From positions 1 to 64,000 of the forward strand of contig JAKFCW010000022.1 of NCBI GenBank assembly GCA_036676455.1: DNA of 64,000 nucleotides, written 5' to 3'. The position numbers were made by a program, and so were the translations under genes. Below the pieces are notes generated by a model. That model did no database searches. It was not told the origin of the DNA and saw nothing but the letters and a program-made list of their open reading frames with translations. Numbering within the stretch: position 1 is the first letter of the stretch; each line of letters opens with the position of its first letter. This DNA comes from UBA4093 sp036676455. Lineage in GTDB: Bacteria > Cyanobacteriota > Sericytochromatia > S15B-MN24 > UBA4093. Positions 34,225 to 42,298 of this stretch are shown piece after piece.

Positions 34225-36126
34225 TCAAAAGGATAAGTCGGAGAGAAAACGCCGGGTGCTTTCCTTCTTGTTCTCCAAGATATCGGCGTACGAACGGTGG
34301 ATCGTGAAGGGGCTGTCATTGAGCAACTGGGCTGCGGTGTTGACGTCGTTCCTGATGGCCAGGTGGTAGGTCGCGATGATATGCCGCAACATGTGAGGGT
34401 TCAAGACCTCGAGGCCTGGCGGCAATGCGTCCGAGAGGAAGCGACGACTGATCGCCGCGAGGATGATGTTGAATCCCCTTACAGGGATTTGGGTGCCGCC
34501 CAGCCGACTTGGGACGAAGAAGTAGGGGGAGTTCCTGCCGGCGAGCAGGATAGGACGAGCGCGGGAAAGGTAGGTCTCGACGAGTTCTCTCAGGTCGCCT
34601 AGGCTTCCTCCATCTGGTAGTTCGTAATCAATCTCCTTATCGTTCTTCGTCTCATGGGCAGCGAAGAAGATTCGATGGGAAGCCGGATCGTAGTGACGGC
34701 CGAGTTGCATCTGGGCGTAGTTCCGGGCCCTGAGCGGATAACAAAGCATGAGGCCGAAGTAAACCTCATTTCTCAGGGCCACTGCCCACTGACCCGACAA
34801 TAGTTCGGCTTTCTCACCCAAGGCCGATCGGCGGGCATCGTCGAGAGAGCGGGTGTGATCTCTCAGGCGAGATCGGGCGATCACAAGGGCTTCCCAGAGA
34901 CGAGGATGACGAAAGCAGACACGCTTCTTGAGGGTGTAGTCCGCAGGCGATCGCCTGGAGAGTTGCGCAAGCATGGTCCTTCCTCGCTTGCACCAATTTG
35001 CATGCCGATCCGACAACCCCAGAACCCCGCGGTTTAATGCCATAGATTTGACATAAAGGTTGTGAGCGCTGGTGACTTTTCCAACATCGACCATAGCTTG
35101 TGCGGCCGCAACGACCAGAGGATTCGGTTCGCTGGCTCGCCCTTCATACACGCCCTCGAGAGCGCGCATGGCGGCAAGAAGCGAAGTGCGGTACTCCGGA
35201 TCCCCGGCAAGGGACTGTACATACACCTCGGGTTTCGGTTGCTCGAACCCAGGCGGCATGCCCTGATAGAGAAGTCTCAGAGCGTCGAGACCATCGTCGA
35301 CTTGGGACAAGAAGGGAAGGCAGTCTATCTCGCCATCGAACAAGATTCCGAGGTAGATCGCGAGTGCGTTCTGGTACCCCGCCTTCGTTGCAGGGCTCCA
35401 TACTGCAAACGGATCCTTCTCGAATACGAGGCGCAAGCCAGACCGAAGCGATGGCGGCCAGTGAGCCGGCGAAATTCCGCGGCACCGGTATAGGCTCTCT
35501 CTGTCCCATGCTCGAAGATTCAGGCCGGGGTGAGTCTCCACGACCATGTTCCAAGCCATCCTGGCCTGGTAGAACGCATCATCGAAGTTCGGATCGAACG
35601 TCTGATAAAATCCGGCCATAATCCGATCGCCTTCCGAGTAAATCGGGATGCCTTCAGGTTTGATGCCACTTGCCGTGGCCCACTTAGCGAGGCGCTTGAG
35701 GCCACGGCACAAAGAGGAACGACGATGAGGAGGCATGTCGTTCGTGAGGGGGCCAATGTGCGTGAGTATCGCGTGCCACTCGGGGGAGATGGTGTATTGC
35801 TCCGGGTGAATCAGACCAAGGGCCTCGCCATGTCCAAGAAGGCGCCTGAGAGCTCTCAGGTAGGTCTTCTGGTATGACGGGCCTACGGGCAAGCTCTCTC
35901 TAACCCGCCTAACCCACCCCGATCGATCGGGCTCAATCAACCCGTACAGGCGATGGGCCGGTACGCTCCTGGTAAGTTCGTGAATCCGGTGCGCATCCAA
36001 TCTGCGGTATCCGAGCGCCGGAAAGACGATGGTCTTGAGGATGGTACGTAGCGTGGGAATCTCGGACGGTCGATGTTCGGCGTACGCCTCGAGTAATTTC
36101 TCGATGGTGGTGACCGTTTCAGTCAT
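34225..36126 (-). CDS. Large tyrosine recombinase-like protein 1 (633 aa)
   Basis: ATG 36126 has AGGAGG just before it. The C-terminal third is a tyrosine recombinase domain: box I Arg in YPLRARNYAQMQL, a beta-hairpin Lys candidate in HETKNDKEIDY, HMLRH (His 578, Arg 581) and the nucleophile in HRSYADIL (Tyr 613). At the usual LGH position it reads LLND, so the second His is Asp 604. The long N-terminal part (about 400 residues) is helical and larger than in phage integrases; the size resembles Tn554 TnpB (630 aa). It is followed by its own terminator and preceded by a similar gene. Confidence 0.75.
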   Translation of the reverse strand: MTETVTTIEKLLEAYAEHRPSEIPTLRTILKTIVFPALGYRRLDAHRIHELTRSVPAHRLYGLIEPDRSGWVRRVRESLPVGPSYQKTYLRALRRLLGHGEALGLIHPEQYTISPEWHAILTHIGPLTNDMPPHRRSSLCRGLKRLAKWATASGIKPEGIPIYSEGDRIMAGFYQTFDPNFDDAFYQARMAWNMVVETHPGLNLRAWDRESLYRCRGISPAHWPPSLRSGLRLVFEKDPFAVWSPATKAGYQNALAIYLGILFDGEIDCLPFLSQVDDGLDALRLLYQGMPPGFEQPKPEVYVQSLAGDPEYRTSLLAAMRALEGVYEGRASEPNPLVVAAAQAMVDVGKVTSAHNLYVKSMALNRGVLGLSDRHANWCKRGRTMLAQLSRRSPADYTLKKRVCFRHPRLWEALVIARSRLRDHTRSLDDARRSALGEKAELLSGQWAVALRNEVYFGLMLCYPLRARNYAQMQLGRHYDPASHRIFFAAHETKNDKEIDYELPDGGSLGDLRELVETYLSRARPILLAGRNSPYFFVPSRLGGTQIPVRGFNIILAAISRRFLSDALPPGLEVLNPHMLRHIIATYHLAIRNDVNTAAQLLNDSPFTIHRSYADILENKKESTRRFLSDLSF

Positions 36127-36150
36127 GCTTGGCCTCCTAGGCTTGAAAAA

Positions 36151-36180
36151 CAGTAAAGGCGCCCGGCAATGCCGGACGCC
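36151..36180 (-). terminator. Terminator between the two tyrosine recombinase genes
   Basis: GGCGCCCGGC (36159-36168) pairs with GCCGGACGCC (36171-36180) with one mismatch. On the minus strand the T-rich TTTACTGTTTTTC follows. The 3' end of the upstream gene 36247-38202 is 67 bases away. Confidence 0.7.
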
Positions 36181-36246
36181 TCGGGCGGGACGCGAATGTC
36201 CCTCATGAAAATTATGACGTTTAGTACGGCCTTATTTCACAGCTGC

Positions 36247-38202
36247 TCATTCCCCGGGAGTATCCGATTGCTCGTAGTAGGCGAGCAGTTCGTCGTGCGA
36301 GGAGGCCAGCACGTCGGAGTAATGCTTGAGAACGGTCATCGGGTCATCGTTGAGCAGCTGGGCAGCTAAGTTCAGATTCTTGTCAACCACCAGCGCATAA
36401 GACGCGACGATGTGCCTGGCGATGTGGGGATTCATGTCCATGAGTTCGGCCGGCAAGAGATCGGTGAAGTGTTCCTTGCAGTAATCAGGCATGAAGTCGT
36501 TCATCGCGTTCTTCCTCAGATGAGGTCCCGCGTTCTCACGAGTCTGTTCCGGGACGAACACGAAGGAGGAATGGCGCCCTTGAAGCAGAACGGGGCGGGC
36601 GACTTGGAGGTAAAGATCCATGATCTCGCGAGACATGCGACCTCGTCCACCAGTAGGCAAGGAATATCGAAACGCTTTTTGGTTCTTGACCTCTTCGTCC
36701 TCGAAGTGAAACTGGAAGGTGTCGCGATCATAGTTCTTCTCGAAGCGCATTTTACGGAAGCTCTCGCGGCGCATGGGATACAGGAACAGAACGTGCATGA
36801 TGCACGTGTATTTCACATTCCTTGCCCAATCGAGGGTCGGATGTCCGACTTGGACGAATAGGTCTTCCTCGACTTGGACCAAGCGCTCGAGCAAGAATGG
36901 CCAGAGTCTTGGATTGGCAAAAGCGGCCTTCTTCTTGGCTGCGTAGTCTGTCTTCTGGGCCGCCTCGAGGTCCTTGACGCGATTGATGACGCTCGCGATC
37001 CAGTTATAGTGGTGGTCGGCCACCGCAAAGTAGCTGCGGTTGATCGTGGATATCCGCATGATGAGTTGGCGGGCAGCGGCGAACTTGCCTTCTTCGATTC
37101 GGGTGCCGATGGCGAGGGTCACGAACGGGTTCGGCAGGGCAGTTTTCCCGTCGTAAGCGCCCTCGATGCCGCGCATGCTAGCGATGACATTGTCCCGGAA
37201 ATTGAGGTCATCTTGCATTCGCCGGGCGAGGGCCTGAGGATTATCTCGATCAGGGTCGCGGACTAGAAGCGTTCGCTCTATCCCCATGGTGAACAGTCGG
37301 ATCGCGTCCCTGTCATCCAGCCCCCTCGTCAAACGATAGAGGGAAAGACCTGCGGCCTCGATGATGCCAAAGAAGGTGGAAAATGAGCCTCGGTAGTTCT
37401 CTTCAGTATTCTCGCTGAGCTCGCGACCTTCGAAAAGTGCCTTCTCGAGACCCTCGGTGAGGTTTTCAGGGACGGATTCGGCCGGAGCCGAGATGATGAC
37501 TTGCGCGTCGCCCCAGGGAGGAAGGTTCTGACTGGGATGCAAGGTCGCCAGCTCATTCCAGATGGCCTTGCAATGGTAAAACGCAATCGGCTTTCCTTGC
37601 AGCATGGGAATCTCGTCGAATTTGCCGGGGAGTACCACAGTTTTCCCGAAGACCTCCGGCGTCATATTCCGTGCGCTGGCTTCCCGGCCGAGACGAAGGA
37701 AGCACGACCGCATGTTTCCCAGACGCTTGTTGATCCCATCGAATAGCTTGCCTTCCGCATCGTAGCCGGCGAATGTGGTGATGCCCTCGTTCAGCATGCG
37801 CCTCAGACGCTCGGATCTGGGCGGAAGCAATACCTTCACCGATTCCTGGAGGTCTTCCCATTCAGGCAATAGCTTGTCACTGGCTTCGTTAGCGGGGGTG
37901 ATGAAAGTGGCTCGTTCGATGAAGCGCCGAATCTCCCTCGGGTAGTTCTTGAGGTAGGTGGTGCTCGTAAGGCCTCGAGCCTTCAGCTGTTCCTCGACGG
38001 AGGGAGCCCAGCCGGAACCTTTGAGGTTCAGCTTCTTCTCGAGCTCTGAAAGCGGAAGGGCGTTGAAGTACTCTTTTCGCTCCGCGGGCGGCATGTGTTC
38101 GGTGCCAGGATAGAGCAACTTGAGGATCGAGTGCACGGTCGCAGTCGGTTTCTGATCCTCGAAGAGTTTGAGAAGATGTCCGATGCTGTCTTTGACGAGC
38201 AT
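36247..38202 (-). CDS. Large tyrosine recombinase-like protein 2 (651 aa)
   Basis: Related in layout to the 633-residue neighbour. Recombinase motifs: box I Arg in YPMRRESFRKMRF, HIARH (His 593, Arg 596), and KHYSDVLAS with nucleophile Tyr 628. It too has LLND instead of LGH (Asp 619), so this is a family feature rather than decay. The N-terminal 430 residues are helical. Tandem large recombinases usually work together on one element. No obvious signal of inactivation. The pair is followed by a nuclease operon and preceded by small unknown genes. Confidence 0.75.
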   Translation of the reverse strand: MLVKDSIGHLLKLFEDQKPTATVHSILKLLYPGTEHMPPAERKEYFNALPLSELEKKLNLKGSGWAPSVEEQLKARGLTSTTYLKNYPREIRRFIERATFITPANEASDKLLPEWEDLQESVKVLLPPRSERLRRMLNEGITTFAGYDAEGKLFDGINKRLGNMRSCFLRLGREASARNMTPEVFGKTVVLPGKFDEIPMLQGKPIAFYHCKAIWNELATLHPSQNLPPWGDAQVIISAPAESVPENLTEGLEKALFEGRELSENTEENYRGSFSTFFGIIEAAGLSLYRLTRGLDDRDAIRLFTMGIERTLLVRDPDRDNPQALARRMQDDLNFRDNVIASMRGIEGAYDGKTALPNPFVTLAIGTRIEEGKFAAARQLIMRISTINRSYFAVADHHYNWIASVINRVKDLEAAQKTDYAAKKKAAFANPRLWPFLLERLVQVEEDLFVQVGHPTLDWARNVKYTCIMHVLFLYPMRRESFRKMRFEKNYDRDTFQFHFEDEEVKNQKAFRYSLPTGGRGRMSREIMDLYLQVARPVLLQGRHSSFVFVPEQTRENAGPHLRKNAMNDFMPDYCKEHFTDLLPAELMDMNPHIARHIVASYALVVDKNLNLAAQLLNDDPMTVLKHYSDVLASSHDELLAYYEQSDTPGE

Positions 38203-38356
38203 TTAGTGAATCCTTTCCGTGGAGAGGGTTCTACGGGTTCAATCCTGATCAGCTTCATGGGTAGGTGCGGATTTAACTCGTAGAACTTCTTGTCTGTATC
38301 CCTTGTGGCTCGCCGATTTCGCTGGTCACGCCTGCGTTTCGGCGACGTCTTCCCAT

Positions 38357-38689
38357 TCAGGGAGGCGCCCTGGAACTGAAACGGGGCGCAGATCGCCTAT
38401 TCATGCGGATCAAAGGCATCTTTGAGTTGGCGTCGAACGCTGATTTGCTCAAACCCGCGTAGATCTTTGATTTCAGGCTCAAGGTCGCCTTGAAACCCTT
38501 GCTGTTACGCCGGTTTCCAAGTTGCTGCATATAGGTCAAATGATGGCCCTGGAATAGCCAAATTCGATGCCTCGACGCAGCCCCCTGAACGCTGCCCTGG
38601 GCGGCCCAAATCTTGGTGACGGATTCTGGATGTGGACTCGTTTGCAAGCGCTTGAAGCGGCCTTGCGATCCGTATTGCTTGGAGGTCAC
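38357..38689 (-). CDS. Hypothetical basic protein (110 aa)
   Basis: Start ATG 38689 overlaps the stop of the 80-residue gene (ATGA), the main reason to accept it. Very basic throughout (GSQGRFKRLQ, GNRRNSKGFKATLSLKSK, RMNRRSAPRF), so nucleic-acid binding is likely. No recognised domain. It is positioned where mobile elements with two recombinases often carry a small third protein, but I see no sequence match to Tn554 TnpC. It lies 154 bases before recombinase 2. Confidence 0.45.
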   Translation of the reverse strand: MTSKQYGSQGRFKRLQTSPHPESVTKIWAAQGSVQGAASRHRIWLFQGHHLTYMQQLGNRRNSKGFKATLSLKSKIYAGLSKSAFDANSKMPLIRMNRRSAPRFSSRAPP

Positions 38690-38928
38690 GGTTGCTCCCC
38701 TTCTGAATCGCGTGAGGGGGTGCCGTGTGCGCAGGGGATGGTATCCGCGAATGTCCCGGCGGGGACTTCACCTTCCGACCAAGACTGAAGGAGGTTGATC
38801 ACGCCCGACATGTTGGCGATGATTTCCTCGGCGTCTCGGCGGGTGACCGTGCGATTGGCCAGCGACTGCCACGTCTCGATTGTTTGTTTGATTAGCGAGT
38901 CGGAGTACACGTCGGCCTTCCCAAGCAA
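38686..38928 (-). CDS. Small conserved-looking mobile-element protein (80 aa)
   Basis: Helical protein with the pattern SLIKQTIETWQSLANRTVTR then DAEEIIANMSGVINLLQSW. I recall very similar small proteins (a Trp, then a DA-EI-N-G...LL-W helix) beside recombinases on phage and plasmid islands, function unknown. It couples by ATGA overlap to the basic protein downstream. No strong ribosome binding site is seen before ATG 38928. Confidence 0.5.
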   Translation of the reverse strand: MLGKADVYSDSLIKQTIETWQSLANRTVTRRDAEEIIANMSGVINLLQSWSEGEVPAGTFADTIPCAHGTPSRDSEGEQP

Positions 38929-39049
38929 GTAGGATGGACGCTCCGTGAAAAGCGGAAGGGACGCCGTTCTCAGGCATCCCTTCTGCTATGGTGGAGCACC
39001 TGCGCGAGCAAGTATCGCGCAGTGAGCCCCTGTAATTTCCCGACAATTT

Positions 39050-40360
39050 CTATGTGAGCTTGATGCGATTCGTAAACCGATAAGGGTAGCGGCGCCGGAT
39101 GAAGTCACGCTGCCACCGCTTCTCGAGGTGGCTTACCAATACCGCGCAGTCGATGCAAAAAAGACGTGCCCGTCCTCGAGAGGGCTTTGCAAGACTGGTT
39201 CCACAGTTGAGACACGCAGGACTGTGCCTCAATTCCGCATGCTTTCGGTGTTCGCTGAAAAAGCCCGATGCCCGCGCCTCTAGTGAGGCGAAGAAGGCGA
39301 TAAGCGACGGCGTGACATCAGTTGACTTGGCCGCGGATACAGCGCTGTTGGCCAAGAACTCAGCTTGCTGAAGTCGATGAATCGTCTGGGCGCGGTCGAG
39401 GCGTTCGCCGAAAAGGTCGCCCTCAATCGAGTGGCCATCCAGGGCTTTCATTTCCAGTCCGATAAACCGGTTGGCGATGCTCTCGAACCACCAGTCACTG
39501 CGGTACTTTTGAGGCAACCCGCTCAGGGTGGTTGGGAAGAATAGCGGAGCCACAAATATGCTTGGATCCTTCCGATAAGCGGGTTTTAGCTCCCACGGAT
39601 CTTCAAGCAGGCGAACCTGATCTTCTCGTAGGAGCTGGATCAATGCGACGTCCAGGCCATGGTCCGCGGCAGGTCTGCCATACAACTCCAACTCGGCCCG
39701 ACTGCGATTCTTGGCCTTCAAGTACGCGATCCGCTCTTGCTTGGTGGCCTCTGGGCCAGGAGCAGCTGGCCCCGACCAGAAAAAAGGCCTGTCCTTGGCT
39801 ACCTGCTGGTAAAACACTTTGCGTGTATCCACCTGAATGGCCGTCGTAGCGAATGCGTCAAAGAGAAACGGAGATGATTTTCGGATTCGTTGGATATCTC
39901 GGTAAGACAGTAAGTAGCAGCCCGGATCGTCGGTAAATGGTATCTCATGCGAGGCGGAACGAGCCTCCACAGATGTAGCTGGAGTCGATTCCAGTAACTG
40001 ACCAATGTTTGCAAAGCCCGACAGGCCTGCTCGCTGCATACGGTCAAGGTCGTGGCGACGAGTGAAATCGTGGAAGGCCTTGAAACCTCGAAGCGATCCG
40101 TCGGGCATCACTCGGTACGGTCCCCTGAAGATCAGCCATTGGTTGTCATGGCGAACGGCATAGCGTACATGCGGGGAATAGAAAGATTGCCAGGCTCGGC
40201 GATCGGCCTCATTTCGTATCCATAGCCCGACAGCCTCGAATGCCTTTCTTGGCGCAACCCAGTCTTCGGGACTTGGATGAGCGTCCGTCGGGGTGTCTAG
40301 CGGGGTTGGTATGCCGAAGTGGTAAGTCAGCTCTGTATTCATGCCGTACACCCATCGCAA
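39050..40360 (-). CDS. Hypothetical protein with C-terminal zinc ribbon (436 aa)
   Basis: Family unknown. The first 380 residues are a soluble alpha/beta region rich in aromatic residues (RNEADRRAWQSFYSPHVRYA, RSDWWFESIANRFIG). The C-terminus has a four-Cys zinc ribbon, CLNCGTSLAKPSRGRARLFC followed by IDC, ending in a basic tail. Divergent from the serine recombinase, with a 98-base shared control region. ATG 40342 (internal) or 40360 may be the start. Position suggests it belongs to the recombinase module, perhaps as a DNA-binding accessory. Confidence 0.55.
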   Translation of the reverse strand: MRWVYGMNTELTYHFGIPTPLDTPTDAHPSPEDWVAPRKAFEAVGLWIRNEADRRAWQSFYSPHVRYAVRHDNQWLIFRGPYRVMPDGSLRGFKAFHDFTRRHDLDRMQRAGLSGFANIGQLLESTPATSVEARSASHEIPFTDDPGCYLLSYRDIQRIRKSSPFLFDAFATTAIQVDTRKVFYQQVAKDRPFFWSGPAAPGPEATKQERIAYLKAKNRSRAELELYGRPAADHGLDVALIQLLREDQVRLLEDPWELKPAYRKDPSIFVAPLFFPTTLSGLPQKYRSDWWFESIANRFIGLEMKALDGHSIEGDLFGERLDRAQTIHRLQQAEFLANSAVSAAKSTDVTPSLIAFFASLEARASGFFSEHRKHAELRHSPACLNCGTSLAKPSRGRARLFCIDCAVLVSHLEKRWQRDFIRRRYPYRFTNRIKLT

Positions 40361-40370
40361 GCGAAGCTAG

Positions 40371-40391
40371 GATTCCATTATACTGGAACAT
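40371..40391. promoter_or_regulatory. Possible operator/promoter between the divergent genes
   Basis: TTCCA (40373-40377) and TGGAA (40384-40388) form an inverted repeat around TTATAC, which also gives a good -10 hexamer (TATACT) for the recombinase. It is suited to autoregulation of the zinc-ribbon and recombinase genes. Confidence 0.35.
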
Positions 40392-40458
40392 AACGTGGCG
40401 CTTGACGGATAAGAGCAGCGGCCAGAATGGTTTTCAGTCTATGGGAAGGGGGCGCGGG

Positions 40459-42048
40459 GTGCCGAAGAGGAAGAGCAAGAAGACGATCGGATCTGAGGTG
40501 AAGGCCCCATTGCGCTCGATGAAAGCGGCATTATACGCGCGCGTGAGTAGCAAGGAGCAGGAGGAAAGCGGGTTCTCGATTCCGGCACAGCAGCGCATGG
40601 CTGCCGACTACTGCGCTAGGCACGGCTTGGAACTCGTCGCCGAGTTCGTTGATGTGGAAACCGCAAAGAAATCGGGGCGAACCCACTTCGGGGAAATGCT
40701 CAAGTTCTTGAAGAAAAATCCAAGCGTTAGGACGATCGTTGTCGAAAAGACCGATCGACTCTACCGGAACTTCAAGGATTACATCCTCCTTGAAGAGCTG
40801 GGACTGACCATCCACTTCTACAAAGAGAACGTCATCCTGACGCCCGAGTCCAATTCGCACGAGAAGTTCATGCACGGCATCAAGGTCCTGATGGCGAAGA
40901 ACTACCTCGACAACCTCAGCGAGGAGGTCAAGAAGGGGATGGGCGAGAAGGCGAGGCAGGGGATTTATCCGTCTCGCGCTCCCATCGGGTATCTCAACGA
41001 CCTCTCAAAGAAAACCCTGGTCCGCGATCCGGAGCGTGCTCAAATTGTAGTCAAGCTCTTTGAGCGCTATGCCGCAGGGGGACACTCGATTTCCGATATT
41101 CACCGCTTCGCAATCGACAGCGGGCTGACTTATCCACCGCCTTTCTCCGGAAAGCCTGTCTCCCGCAGCAGTATTGCCAGGATTCTCACGAACCCCATCT
41201 ACTCGGGAACCTTTCTCTGGAAGGGACAGCGCTTTGAAAGCACGATTGAGCGCTTGATTTCCCCGGAGCTGTTCGAACGGGTCCAGGCAATGATGCAAGG
41301 TCGCTCGCTCGGAGTGCCTCAGGCGCGGACCTTTGCATACGTGGGCTTGCTGAGGTGTGGCCACTGCGGATGCTCGATCACCGCGGAAATCAAGAAGCAG
41401 AAGTACATCTACTATCGCTGCACTGGCTTCAAAGGGAAGTGCCCCGAGAAGTACATGCGCGAAGAGCTATTGGAAGAGAAGCTGGATGCCCTGGTGCGCC
41501 GCATTCAGGTGCCCGACAAAGTCATCGACTGGATGCAGCAGGCCCTCAAGGAAAGCTTCCAGGACGAGCAGCGCTTCCATCAGGAGGCTAGCCAGGTACT
41601 CAGGCAGCAGGAGCAGCGTCTCGAGTCCCGGTTAAGCAAACTGTACGAGGACAAGCTCGACGGGGTCATCTCGGAGGCTTTCTGGCTCGTGAAGCAGCGC
41701 GAGTATCAGGAAGAGCTCGATCGGATCCGGACCAAGCTAAAGGCCCACCAGGTCGCCGACGCCAAGTACATCGATTATGGCGTCAAAGTCCTCGAACTGT
41801 CTAGAACCTTGTATCCACGCTACTCTCAGCAAAATTCCTTCGAAAAACGTAAATTGCTGAATTTCGTACTTTCGAACTGCACTTTGAAGGACGGAGAGCT
41901 GGACGTCGCCTACCGGCAACCCTTTGATATCCTTGCCTCTGCGGCAGATATGACAAAAAAAAGAGACTGGCTGGACCCATCAGATCCAACCAGTCTCTCC
42001 ATCAGGCGCGGCCAGAGGGATTCGAACCCCCGACCTAATGATTCGTAG
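40459..42048 (+). CDS. Large serine recombinase (integrase), C-terminus running into tRNA-Arg
   Basis: About 529 residues from GTG 40459 (GGAAGGGGG upstream); ATG 40519 is the other plausible start. Resolvase domain: KAALYARVSSKEQEESGFSI holds the nucleophile Ser, and VEKTDRLYRNFKDY the conserved R. Recombinase domain about 165-270 (GEKARQGIYPSRAPIGYLND). Zinc ribbon LLRCGHCGCSITAEIKKQK, later C at GKC. Then a coiled coil (EASQVLRQQEQRLESRLSKL). Large serine integrases insert elements at att sites without host factors. The last 27 or so residues are translated from the terminator repeat and the antisense of tRNA-Arg, so the native stop was replaced at the junction. Confidence 0.9.
   Translation: MPKRKSKKTIGSEVKAPLRSMKAALYARVSSKEQEESGFSIPAQQRMAADYCARHGLELVAEFVDVETAKKSGRTHFGEMLKFLKKNPSVRTIVVEKTDRLYRNFKDYILLEELGLTIHFYKENVILTPESNSHEKFMHGIKVLMAKNYLDNLSEEVKKGMGEKARQGIYPSRAPIGYLNDLSKKTLVRDPERAQIVVKLFERYAAGGHSISDIHRFAIDSGLTYPPPFSGKPVSRSSIARILTNPIYSGTFLWKGQRFESTIERLISPELFERVQAMMQGRSLGVPQARTFAYVGLLRCGHCGCSITAEIKKQKYIYYRCTGFKGKCPEKYMREELLEEKLDALVRRIQVPDKVIDWMQQALKESFQDEQRFHQEASQVLRQQEQRLESRLSKLYEDKLDGVISEAFWLVKQREYQEELDRIRTKLKAHQVADAKYIDYGVKVLELSRTLYPRYSQQNSFEKRKLLNFVLSNCTLKDGELDVAYRQPFDILASAADMTKKRDWLDPSDPTSLSIRRGQRDSNPRPNDS
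41955..42016. repeat. Right copy of the 61-62 bp direct repeat (candidate attR)
   Basis: Eight A, hairpin, then CCATCAGGCGCGGCCAGA. Two substitutions and one A distinguish it from 9923-9983. It includes the last bases of the minus-strand tRNA-Arg and its terminator. The serine recombinase gene runs through it, the usual position for an integrase beside its attachment site. Confidence 0.7.
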
Positions 42049-42080
42049 TCATTCGCTCTATCCGGCTGAGCTATGGCCGC
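42007..42080 (-). tRNA. tRNA-Arg (anticodon ACG), copy 2
   Basis: Same cloverleaf as 6781-6854, with one change in the D-arm (AGCTCAGCCGGATAGAGC versus AGCTCAGCTGGATAGAGC). CCA not encoded. The serine recombinase frame overlaps it antisense by 42 bases. Its 3' flank is the terminator repeat shared with 9.92 kb, unlike the 3' flank of copy 1. Confidence 0.95.
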
Positions 42081-42298
42081 CCAACACAATCTACCTTATC
42101 ACTTCGAACGGGCCGGGGCAAGACCTTTTCCGGTAGAACGTTATAAGAAAATTAAACTGGTCATTACCTCGGAGGCCTCCGAGGACAAAAGCGGGATGAA
42201 ATACTATCCGGTTCAGGAAAGATTGCGGACGTCACGGGGGGGATCCCATGCGGTAGGATAGGCGGTACGCGTCCAATACTTGCGAGGAGACTCATATA

